DNA of 64,000 bases from Chitinophagales bacterium (GTDB lineage Bacteria > Bacteroidota > Bacteroidia > Chitinophagales > Chitinophagaceae), in assembly GCA_020636505.1 (NCBI GenBank), contig JACJXR010000004.1, forward strand, positions 186,001-250,000. Direction: 5' to 3'. The position numbers were made by a program, and so were the translations under genes. Below, in pieces: positions 25,556-34,301 of the stretch; position 1 is the first letter of the stretch, and every line of letters begins with the position of its first letter. The notes below the pieces were generated by a model. The model did no database searches. It was not told the origin of the DNA and worked only from the letters and a program-made list of their open reading frames with translations.

Positions 25556-26986
25556 TTACTGTTTGGTAACCTTCATTACTTCATTGTGAGTATCGTCAGT
25601 ATACTTCACTACATATACTCCATTAGCGAAATTGCTAACATCAACAGATACTTTCTCAGATGATACAGGTGCTGTATAAACAACCTTCCCTGTCAAGTCC
25701 ATAACTGTAAGCATTGCATTCTCGTCGATGCTACCATTGAGCTGAACTGTAAGAACATCTTGTATTGGGTTAGGATATACATCCATTGTAAATGGATCTT
25801 CTTGACTAACCGCATTCACAGACAATGGTCCCAGTGTTTTGAAAGATATTTTACTCCAACCTGACAAAGGCGTTGGAGAACAACGGCTTCTTACATGTAC
25901 AAAGAATGTAGTTCTGCTTGGAAGCCCTTGTAAGAATATCGTTGTATTGGTTGTATACGTACCTTGTTGTGGTGGATCAGGCAATGTACTTACAGCATAC
26001 TCATAACCATATGCCGTTTGTATCGGAGTCCATTTCACTTTACATGTCGTACTGGTCAACTCAGAGTATGTCAACTGAGGATCGTAGCAGCATGGTTGAG
26101 TTGTAAATGAATCTTTTATCCAAGCTGATTTATCCCAGTATTTGGAAATACCTGCAGAGTCGCAAATAACGCGAACAAATACGTAGTATTTCATATCACA
26201 AGCCAATGTGTCAATGTCAACACCAGGAGTTGTAGTGTATGAAAATCCATTCAATGTATCGGCAGGAGTTGTGCTGTCTCTTTTCACCAAGTATTCATAC
26301 AACTTGGCATTAAGCTTTGGTGTCCATGCTATATCAACAGACTTAAAGTCAATATTTGACGTTGAAACAACATTCGGGGGAACACAAGGGTTAATTACTT
26401 CAAAGTTGTAATCTTCTGCTTCTCCATAGTTGGAAGTACCACCACAAGGGTTTACGTTAGGGTCATATATGGAACCCAAAGAACCTAATATGACACGCAT
26501 TCTTGTAACACCTTGTTTTGCCTGGCCCGGTATTGTTATTTTTACAGTAATGGAAGTACCCGGAGCTGTGTGCACATGCTGAGAAGTAACCGACGGAGCC
26601 GCATACTCTGAAGGAGATGCATTTGGCTCAAACACACCATTTTGGTTCCAGTCAATATACACCCTAGTCAAGGCTGAAGAAGCAGCAGGCGCACTACTGG
26701 AATATGTTACTTTAAGATCTACTGTTTTAAGCGCATCTTGAAGGATTTTCTCACTTGTTCCTGTATAATCAGAATAAGATGTTGTTGAGTTACCACACCC
26801 TGTATTGTTATTGGTAATGTTACTGATGCCTCCTGTGGATGAGACACTTTGTATTGAACCGCCTGTACCACATCCCGTAGCAAATGTGGGAGTGCAATAT
26901 TGGGCGGACGCAGAAAATCCTGCAAAGATTGTCAACACACTTAGTACTAAGGTGTTCTTAAAGTTTATGTATTTGTTTAATTTCAT
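25556..26986 (-). CDS. T9SS cargo protein with GEVED and fibronectin-III-like domains
   Basis: 476 residues. Signal peptide to about residue 28 (FSASA before Gln). Residues ~30-200 form a GEVED-type domain: repeated Cys/Gly/Asn turns, VYIDWNQNGVFEP, and SNYGEAEDYNFEV at its end. Two Ig/fibronectin-III-like modules follow (about 201-300 and 301-395), the second with FFVHVRSRCSP. The type A sorting domain occupies the last ~75 residues: MDVYPNPIQDVLTVQL and FANGVYVVKYTDDTHN. It is expected to be secreted by T9SS and displayed. The FN3-like modules are the same type as those in the four genes that follow on this strand. Partner or ligand unknown. Confidence 0.85.
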   Translation of the reverse strand: MKLNKYINFKNTLVLSVLTIFAGFSASAQYCTPTFATGCGTGGSIQSVSSTGGISNITNNNTGCGNSTTSYSDYTGTSEKILQDALKTVDLKVTYSSSAPAASSALTRVYIDWNQNGVFEPNASPSEYAAPSVTSQHVHTAPGTSITVKITIPGQAKQGVTRMRVILGSLGSIYDPNVNPCGGTSNYGEAEDYNFEVINPCVPPNVVSTSNIDFKSVDIAWTPKLNAKLYEYLVKRDSTTPADTLNGFSYTTTPGVDIDTLACDMKYYVFVRVICDSAGISKYWDKSAWIKDSFTTQPCCYDPQLTYSELTSTTCKVKWTPIQTAYGYEYAVSTLPDPPQQGTYTTNTTIFLQGLPSRTTFFVHVRSRCSPTPLSGWSKISFKTLGPLSVNAVSQEDPFTMDVYPNPIQDVLTVQLNGSIDENAMLTVMDLTGKVVYTAPVSSEKVSVDVSNFANGVYVVKYTDDTHNEVMKVTKQ

Positions 26987-27169
26987 AACAATCAGTCGTT
27001 TATGCGTTGTTACACACGGAACTATCCTACAATTTACGTTTAAAAATAGAAAGTCTCACTAAATTTAAGAAAACTTGTTAAATTTTCAGAAACACGCTGC
27101 AGTTTTTCAATATACAAGACGTGTTTTTTTGATAAAATGTTAGAAACTTCAACTATTGATTAATAACAA

Positions 27170-27197
27170 TAAAGCCGGTGGTCTCCCACCGGCTTTA
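27170..27197 (-). terminator. Intrinsic terminator after the first beta-helix gene
   Basis: A 12-bp stem (GCCGGTGG / CCACCGGC core) with a 4-nt loop, 18 bp past the stop of the gene ending at 27215. The T-tract is weak. Confidence 0.75.
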
Positions 27198-27214
27198 TGC
27201 GAATATTATATTAT

Positions 27215-30200
27215 TTATTTCTTATTGAACTTGATTTGTGCACTATTCTCATCATCTGAGAATTGCAACATATAGATACCGCTTGGCAGTTCTGAAACGT
27301 TCAATTTTACAGTGGTATTATTTACAGTTTGAGATTGCAATACCTTTCCTGTCATATCTACTACCTGTATTAGTCCCCTACCGTTCAAATCTGTAATACT
27401 AATGTTTACGTCGTCTACTACAGGGTTAGGATAGATACTTATACCTCCTTGTTGACCGTTAACATTGGTAACACCGGTCGCCCAAGTTTTAAATGCAACC
27501 GATTTCCAGTTTGAATTCGGATAAATACTGCTACAATGTGACCTCACATGCATATAGTATTGGGTATTGTGATCCAAATAAGGAACCAATTGGCTTGTCT
27601 TGTATATATCTGTACCAAAACCTGTCATTGTAGGAGAAGTGTTCACAGCATACTCATACTTGAATGCAGTTTTCACATCACCCCAATACCCTATCACACG
27701 GTCTTCGTTAAGTTCTGTAAGTTTCACATCAGGCTCATGACAAGTGATGAGCGTAATGAACGAATCAATTGTACGACCCGAAGTATCATTCGGTCCACAA
27801 ATGCTCCTGATGTGAACAAAATACTTGGTATCTTCTTTCAAACCTATGGCAGCATGACTGTTGGATAATGCCAAAGCCGAATTAGCCCAATCCGCATTGC
27901 TTGGCATGTCGATACTTTCATTAATAACTATTTGATATCCTATCGGATTGAATACCGGTTGCCAATCAAGATCTGCAGTTGTTGCAGTAACATTTGTAAT
28001 GGTCAAACCTTTCGGATTTTCAACACAACGAATACCGATACGGCCTTCTTCAACACCTGTGTATGCTCCAACACTATCAAAGCTCGCAGAAGGTGCCAAT
28101 ATATTCAGCTTAGTATCTGTTGCAGCATTGGTATAGTTGTAACCTTCCCATGTACCACCGTTGCTTGAACGAGCAATTACCAAATTGTTTTCAGAAGAAA
28201 CATCACCTATCCAAGGATCTTTGTAACGAACATTTGGAGTGTGGTTGATATCCCAATCTGAAGTGGTGGCTGTTGTATAGAAGAATGTACGACCCACACC
28301 AATCGGCATTGGGGACGCTTGAATACCAGTATACTGACGCACTTTATAGCTACTTGGTACAGTTGCACCCCAATCTATGGTCGCAACAGTATCCTCACCG
28401 AATGTAAACACCTGAGTTTTATTAGCAACGGGATTGGCAGGTACCGCAGTTGCATATGGAGGTGTGCTTGTCGGAGTCACTTCATATGCACCTAAATCAG
28501 GTACACCTGCAGTTACTACACCAGGACGAGCGTTAGCAGCCTTATCCAATGTTGCACTGGTATCGTGAATACCACGGCCATTTACTGCCCATGCAGCAGG
28601 ACTGCTCGCATCAATAGTAAAATCACCTGAAGCTGCATTATTGAACGGCACACTGTATATCAGTGAATTTATGTCATCTTTTGTTTTGTCTCTCCAAGAT
28701 TGAAGGTTGCTCGATGCCGATGCACCTGAAGCATAAAAATAACTACCACTAGGCTTGTAATAGATATTGTAATCGCTTTCGAAATAGTTGGCACTGTATT
28801 GACTGTATAGGCAATAGCTGTTTCCACTCGTCTTGTAAATAATGTTATTATTTAGCTGTATACCATAAGATGATGAAGAGTGATAAACATTGATACCGTA
28901 GCTGGAGCTGCTTGTACCTTCATTATAAATAGTGTTGTTAAAGAATCTGGTCGGCTTGTAGCAGCGATAGCTGTACACACCATAACAGGAACCGGAAGAT
29001 TTCACACGTACTGTATTGTTGAATATCTTACTTCCTTGTTGGTAGTACAAGTACATACCGTATATGGTACCGTAGTTGCTCTTCAGGTCTATTTCATTGT
29101 CTCTATATATACCTTTGTAATAGTATACATAATTGTATATGCCTCCACTGCTTGACAGATTACCTTTTATGGTATTGTTGGAAAAGTAGTAGTTCGAACA
29201 ATAATATGGGGTGTAGAAATAGTAGTAAGGATACGTACCATTCATATTAACTGTATTGTTTCGGAATGTATCGTTGGACCCATAGTACATCAACCTGGCA
29301 TAAATAGTACCACCGGACTTGTTATAGTTCCATGTATTACCTTCCACTACTGACTTCTGTCCATAGTACATGAAATAGTCGTAGATATATCCCGAAGTAT
29401 ACGAGTGAGTATAGTTGAATGTATTGTTCTTATATACTCCATAATAACCATAATAGTTGTACCAAGGGTAATTGTAGTATGTAGATGATGTGGTACTCAT
29501 GTTAACCACATTGTCTTCGAACATCGGATATTGAGCCGAGTTTTGAGTATAGTAGTTGCTGCGATAAAAGTATGCGCAATAGTTGCGATATGCTTTACAA
29601 GTATTGTTGAAAGTATTGGCTTTAAGTGTAAAGCCATTACCAGTATAATACATATACAGTCCGTAGAAATAGCTGGAAGCAGAACCGCTACGGTTGAAGG
29701 TGTTATCTTCAAAAGTGATATTACCTAAGTAATAGCCATATCCCCAATAGTAATAGTTTTCATTGAACTCGTTGCCTTTGAACATATAGCCTTGAGCCAA
29801 CGATGTAGTACCGTTACCGAATAGATAAAATGCCATTGAACCTCTATCAATCAGGTTGTCTATGAAGTTGATATTTGAAGTACCTGCAAGGCTTGTACCA
29901 TATATACGCGCTTTGTTTGTACTTGTAGAACTTCCGGTATGGCCGCCAATTACACAGTTTTGAATTGTATTGTTAGCTGCTGAGCCAGCTATTCTTATAT
30001 CACAACCATATGATGAACTCGTATTATTCAGAGTCAAATCTTTAATGGTCACCCATTTGGCACTGTTCAAGTAGAAAACATAGTTTGTAGACGATGAGCC
30101 TGAAGGACTCAATATACAATCTCCTCTGTTCCCACTTTGAGACTTAAAAGTAATGGTATTGGATGCACTCGCGCCTGTGATATTACCAATAGTACCTCTC

Positions 30201-30421
30201 CAGCTACTACCTACGTAATTACCATCACGAATGTTGAAAATCACAGCTCCGTTTACGCCCTGACTGTTCAGATCGCTTATGGCTGCGCTTAATGTCGAAT
30301 AATCGGGGCTGGTACCTCCGATTGTGTAAGTACCACTCAACTGAGCTTCCGCCGTAGTGCATAATAGCAACAACAGTATCAGACTGGCACTATACTTTTT
30401 CAGAATGTTGATTTGCTTCAT
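27215..30421 (-). CDS. Tyr-rich beta-helix T9SS cargo protein (array member 1)
   Basis: 1068 residues. Signal peptide 1-26 (TTAEA) then Gln27. QLSGTYTIGGTSPDYSTLSA begins a conserved N-terminal segment. A right-handed parallel beta-helix covers about residues 80-600: recurring NNTF/NNTI turns form an Asn ladder, and between them lie rungs dense in Tyr such as YYYWGYGYYLGN. A conserved linker follows (PTSTPPYATAVPANP), then a beta-rich unit, two FN3-like modules (HVRSICGP, HVRSHCSS) and a type A sorting domain with ISIYPNPVVDDVNISI. It is likely a surface adhesin or matrix protein; no catalytic residues of polysaccharide lyases were recognised. Its sorting domain differs from those of the two neighbouring copies. 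It is closed by its own terminator. Confidence 0.85.
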   Translation of the reverse strand: MKQINILKKYSASLILLLLLCTTAEAQLSGTYTIGGTSPDYSTLSAAISDLNSQGVNGAVIFNIRDGNYVGSSWRGTIGNITGASASNTITFKSQSGNRGDCILSPSGSSSTNYVFYLNSAKWVTIKDLTLNNTSSSYGCDIRIAGSAANNTIQNCVIGGHTGSSTSTNKARIYGTSLAGTSNINFIDNLIDRGSMAFYLFGNGTTSLAQGYMFKGNEFNENYYYWGYGYYLGNITFEDNTFNRSGSASSYFYGLYMYYTGNGFTLKANTFNNTCKAYRNYCAYFYRSNYYTQNSAQYPMFEDNVVNMSTTSSTYYNYPWYNYYGYYGVYKNNTFNYTHSYTSGYIYDYFMYYGQKSVVEGNTWNYNKSGGTIYARLMYYGSNDTFRNNTVNMNGTYPYYYFYTPYYCSNYYFSNNTIKGNLSSSGGIYNYVYYYKGIYRDNEIDLKSNYGTIYGMYLYYQQGSKIFNNTVRVKSSGSCYGVYSYRCYKPTRFFNNTIYNEGTSSSSYGINVYHSSSSYGIQLNNNIIYKTSGNSYCLYSQYSANYFESDYNIYYKPSGSYFYASGASASSNLQSWRDKTKDDINSLIYSVPFNNAASGDFTIDASSPAAWAVNGRGIHDTSATLDKAANARPGVVTAGVPDLGAYEVTPTSTPPYATAVPANPVANKTQVFTFGEDTVATIDWGATVPSSYKVRQYTGIQASPMPIGVGRTFFYTTATTSDWDINHTPNVRYKDPWIGDVSSENNLVIARSSNGGTWEGYNYTNAATDTKLNILAPSASFDSVGAYTGVEEGRIGIRCVENPKGLTITNVTATTADLDWQPVFNPIGYQIVINESIDMPSNADWANSALALSNSHAAIGLKEDTKYFVHIRSICGPNDTSGRTIDSFITLITCHEPDVKLTELNEDRVIGYWGDVKTAFKYEYAVNTSPTMTGFGTDIYKTSQLVPYLDHNTQYYMHVRSHCSSIYPNSNWKSVAFKTWATGVTNVNGQQGGISIYPNPVVDDVNISITDLNGRGLIQVVDMTGKVLQSQTVNNTTVKLNVSELPSGIYMLQFSDDENSAQIKFNKK

Positions 30422-30776
30422 AATATCAGTTTAAATTACCTGTTTACAAATGACTAATAATCAATTCAATATGACAAAACGCCGGTATCTGGGGGATATA
30501 TTTGTCGCAATTGAATTTGTATAGAAAAATCTCTTATAAAATTATTTTATCGGGAGTGGAGCTTCAATTAAAAGACAACAGAACTCCATTAAAATAACGT
30601 TTATTGGCTCTTAAAGAATTTTCATTGAGTTGATATTGCTCTGTAATAAGCTCCTGTGGCTAATTTGGCGGGATATTGAATATTATTTGATAATGGACCA
30701 AAAGAGTAATCCATAAAAAAAGCCGCCTCAATAGAGGCGGCTTTAAATACTTTTTAATTCGTTAGAGATTAAAAAT
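30422..30776. other. Intergenic spacer between array members 1 and 2
   Basis: 355 bp, AT-rich, without a reading frame. It holds the terminator of member 2 (30715-30744) and should hold the promoter of member 1, but no exact TAnnTTTG was found on the minus strand. Confidence 0.6.
30715..30744 (-). terminator. Intrinsic terminator after beta-helix gene 2
   Basis: An 11-bp perfect stem (AAAGCCGCCTC / GAGGCGGCTTT), loop AATA, followed on the minus strand by six T. Confidence 0.9.
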
Positions 30777-33700
30777 CTACTCTTTATTGAATTTCAATTG
30801 AGCATTGTGCTCATCATCTGAGTATTGTACCATGTACATACCGGCAGGTAGTTCAGATGTGTTTACACGCAACTTGGAATCGGTTACAGTTTGAGACTGA
30901 AGCACTCTACCGGTCATGTCAAGTATCTGCAATACTGCATTACCACTAACAGTACCCAATTCAACAACCATCACATCACGAACAGGATTAGGATAGATAC
31001 TTATTCCAATCTCTGAGTTTGCAACGTTGCCTACACCAACACCCCATGTCTTGAATGCTACCGTCGCCCACTGAGAGGTAGGATAAATGCTTCCACAATG
31101 AGCTCTTACATGCATATAATATTGAGTGCTTGCATCCAAATATGGAACCAATTGGCTTGTCTTGTATATATCTGTACCAAAACCAGACATTGTTGGAGAA
31201 GTGTTCACTGCATATTCATACTTGTATGCAGTTTTGATGTCTCCCCAATATCCGATAACACGCTGCTCGTTCAATTCTGTAAGTTTCACATCAGGCTCGT
31301 GACAAGTGATTAGTGTGATAAAAGAATCTATTGTACGGCCCGAAGTATCGTTCGGTCCGCAAATGCTTCTGATATGAACATAATACTTGGTATCCTCTTT
31401 CAAGCCTATGGCTGCATGACTGTTTGATAATGCCAAAGCTGAATTCGCCCAGTCCCCATTACTTGGCATTGCAGGGCTTTCATTAATCACAATTTGATAT
31501 CCTATTGGGTTGAATACCGCTTGCCAATCAAGGTCTGCTGTTGTTGCAGTAACATTTGTAATGGCCAAGCCTTTCGGATTTTCAACACAACGAATACCGA
31601 TGCGGCCTTCTTCAACACCTGTATATGCACCCAAGCTATCAAAGCTTGCAGCAGGCGCCAATACATTCAGTTTAGTATCAGTGGCAGCATTGGAGTAATT
31701 GTAACCTTCCCACGTACCACCGTTGCTCGAACGCGCTATCACCAAGTTGTTTTCAGAAGAAACATCGCCTATCCAAGGATCTTTATAACGAACCTTTGGC
31801 ATGTGTGGAACCTTCCAATCAGATGTGGTAGCTGTAGTATAGAAGAATGTACGGCCTACACCTATAGGCATAGGTGATGCTTGAATACCAGTATACTGGC
31901 GAACTTGATAACTACTTGGCACAGACGCACCCCAATCAACAGTCGCAACAGTATCCTGACCGAATGTGAATACCTGTGTACTGTTGGCAACAGGATTTGT
32001 AGGAACTGCTGTCGCATACGGAGGAGTACTTGTCGGCGTTACTTCATATGCACCCAAATCAGGTACACCTGCAGTTACCAGACCTGGACGAGGGTTCCCA
32101 GCCATATCCAATACTGCAGTGGTATCATGAATACCACGACCATTCACAGCCCAAGCTGCAGGACTACTTGCATCTATGGTAAAGTCACCTGATGATGCAT
32201 TATTGAACGGTACACTGTATATCAATGAATTTATGTCATCTCCTGTCTTATCTCTCCATGCAGGCAGATCCGTAGATGCACCTGATTGATAGAAATAGCT
32301 ACCACTTGGCTTGTAATAGATATTGTAATCGGTATTGAAATAATTGGTACTGTAACCGCTATACAAAGCGTAACCATTTCCGCTTGTCTTATAAACGATG
32401 TTGTTGTTGAAGTCCACTCCATAAGAAGATGAACTTAAGTACATATAGACACCATGTGCAGAGCTACCCGTACCCTCGTTATAAATGGTATTGTTGAATA
32501 TCTTTGTTGGCTTATAGTTATAATAGATACTCATACCATAACAGGTTCCCGAAGACTTAACACGAATGGTATTGTTGAATATCTTACTACCCTGCTGGTA
32601 ATAAGAGTACAAACCATAAAGCGTACCTGAACTACTCTTCAGATCGATCTTGTTGTCCCTATAAATACCACTGTAATAATATACGTAGTTATAAACACCA
32701 CCACTGCTTGTCAGGTTACTGTTTATATTATTATTGGCGAAGTAGTAATTGGTGCTGTAGTATGGAGTATAGAAATAATAATACGGTGAAGTACCCGTCA
32801 TGTTAACAGTGTTATTGACAAAGGTATCGTTAGTACCATAGTACAAATTTCTCGCATATACATAACCGCCCGCTTTATAATAGTTCCAAGTATTACCTTC
32901 TGCACGAGAGTAATAACCATAGTACATGAAGTAATCATAGATATAGCCTGAAGTATATGAGCTGCTTAAATTGAATGTATTACCCTCATACACTCCATAA
33001 TAACCATACAAACAATACCATGGATATTGATAGTATGTAGATGACGTGGTACTCATATTGATAACGTTATCCGTAAACTTAGGGAAGCTGTTTGAGTTCT
33101 TTGTATAATAGTTGGTGTACGGGAAATATCCTACATAGTTGTAGTAAGCACTACAAGTATTGTTGAATGTATTTGCATTCAGGATAAAACCATTACCTGT
33201 ATAGTACATATACAGACCATAGAAATAACTTGACGCCGAACCTGAACGCTTAAAGGTATTGTTCTCAAACTTGATATCACCTAAGTAATAACCAAGACCC
33301 CAATAGTAATAGTTCTCGTTGAACTCACAACCTTCAAAAACATATCCACTGGCCAAAGAGGTTGTACCATTACCGTATAGATAAAAACCATAAGCACCTC
33401 TGTCTATCAAACAGTTGGTAAAAGTGTTGTTTGATGCACTCGCAAGGCTGGTACCGTAAATACGAGATTTATTATTACTCGTTGAGCTACCGGTATTACC
33501 ACCCAACACACAGTTTTCTATTGTGTTGTTGGATGCTGTACCATTCAGCCTGATATCACAACCGTAAGTTGAGTTGGTATTATTCAACGTCAACCCCTTA
33601 ATGGTTACCCACTTGGCACTGTTCAAATAGAAAACATAGTTGGTAGACGATGAGCCTGACGGGCTCAAAGTACAGTTTGCCCTGTTTCCACTTTGAGATT

Positions 33701-33977
33701 GGAAAGTGATGGTGTTTGACGCACTGGCACCGGTTATGTTTCCGATAGCTCCTTGCGCGGTACTGCCCGTATAATTACCATCTCTGATGTTGAATATCAC
33801 AGCGCCGTTAACGCCCTGACTATTCAGATCACTGATGGCAGCGCTTAATGTGGCGTAATCAGGGCTTGTACCCCCTATCGTATACGAACCGCTCAACTGA
33901 GCTTGTGAAGGTATACAAACACTCAACATTAAAACCATCAATAAAACTACTTGCTTAAGTGTATTGATTTGTTTCAT
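30777..33977 (-). CDS. Tyr-rich beta-helix T9SS cargo protein (array member 2)
   Basis: 1066 residues, same architecture as member 1. Signal peptide ends at residue 26 (IPSQA) before Gln27; N-terminal QLSGSYTIGGTSPDYATLSA; beta-helix about 80-600. In residues 313-381, 22 of 69 residues are Tyr. FN3-like modules carry HVRSICGP and HVRAHCGS. The type A sorting domain starts at ISIYPNPVRDVMVVEL. The beta-helix is closer to member 1, but the last ~87 residues are nearly identical to member 3 (five differences by eye), so the gene is a mosaic. Expected at the cell surface after T9SS export and sorting-domain removal. Function unknown; an adhesive or structural role is inference from the Tyr-rich repeats. 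Confidence 0.85.
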   Translation of the reverse strand: MKQINTLKQVVLLMVLMLSVCIPSQAQLSGSYTIGGTSPDYATLSAAISDLNSQGVNGAVIFNIRDGNYTGSTAQGAIGNITGASASNTITFQSQSGNRANCTLSPSGSSSTNYVFYLNSAKWVTIKGLTLNNTNSTYGCDIRLNGTASNNTIENCVLGGNTGSSTSNNKSRIYGTSLASASNNTFTNCLIDRGAYGFYLYGNGTTSLASGYVFEGCEFNENYYYWGLGYYLGDIKFENNTFKRSGSASSYFYGLYMYYTGNGFILNANTFNNTCSAYYNYVGYFPYTNYYTKNSNSFPKFTDNVINMSTTSSTYYQYPWYCLYGYYGVYEGNTFNLSSSYTSGYIYDYFMYYGYYSRAEGNTWNYYKAGGYVYARNLYYGTNDTFVNNTVNMTGTSPYYYFYTPYYSTNYYFANNNINSNLTSSGGVYNYVYYYSGIYRDNKIDLKSSSGTLYGLYSYYQQGSKIFNNTIRVKSSGTCYGMSIYYNYKPTKIFNNTIYNEGTGSSAHGVYMYLSSSSYGVDFNNNIVYKTSGNGYALYSGYSTNYFNTDYNIYYKPSGSYFYQSGASTDLPAWRDKTGDDINSLIYSVPFNNASSGDFTIDASSPAAWAVNGRGIHDTTAVLDMAGNPRPGLVTAGVPDLGAYEVTPTSTPPYATAVPTNPVANSTQVFTFGQDTVATVDWGASVPSSYQVRQYTGIQASPMPIGVGRTFFYTTATTSDWKVPHMPKVRYKDPWIGDVSSENNLVIARSSNGGTWEGYNYSNAATDTKLNVLAPAASFDSLGAYTGVEEGRIGIRCVENPKGLAITNVTATTADLDWQAVFNPIGYQIVINESPAMPSNGDWANSALALSNSHAAIGLKEDTKYYVHIRSICGPNDTSGRTIDSFITLITCHEPDVKLTELNEQRVIGYWGDIKTAYKYEYAVNTSPTMSGFGTDIYKTSQLVPYLDASTQYYMHVRAHCGSIYPTSQWATVAFKTWGVGVGNVANSEIGISIYPNPVRDVMVVELGTVSGNAVLQILDMTGRVLQSQTVTDSKLRVNTSELPAGMYMVQYSDDEHNAQLKFNKE

Positions 33978-34301
33978 TTACCCGTCATTTAAATTGTTTA
34001 AAAAATAACTTAAAAGCTCAAATCGTCTGTTAGGCTTAGTTTAACATAAAAATTAAATTACCTGGAAAGACGAATTAATATTTTAACTACTGCTTATAAA
34101 GTTATACGATGGGGTGTACGACTTCTATTAAAAAACAATTAGTGATTTATTAAAATAGAATTAACATGCATGCTCTTATGAATATGTAAGGCTGCTGAAA
34201 TTTGCTACAAAAGAATGATATTCAATTTGTTAAAAAAAACAAACATTAAAGGCGACCATTATGGTCGCCTTTAATGTTTGTTTAATATTATGTATTAATA
34301 C
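33978..34301. other. Intergenic spacer between array members 2 and 3
   Basis: 324 bp, AT-rich, no gene. It contains the long hairpin terminator of member 3 (34232-34283). No full promoter consensus found for member 2. Confidence 0.6.
34232..34283 (-). terminator. Long intrinsic terminator after beta-helix gene 3
   Basis: A perfect 22-bp stem, 34237-34258 / 34262-34283, with a 3-nt loop TTA. The GC-rich tip is GGCGACC / GGTCGCC. On the minus strand the stem runs into eight T. It is the longest hairpin in the window. Confidence 0.92.
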
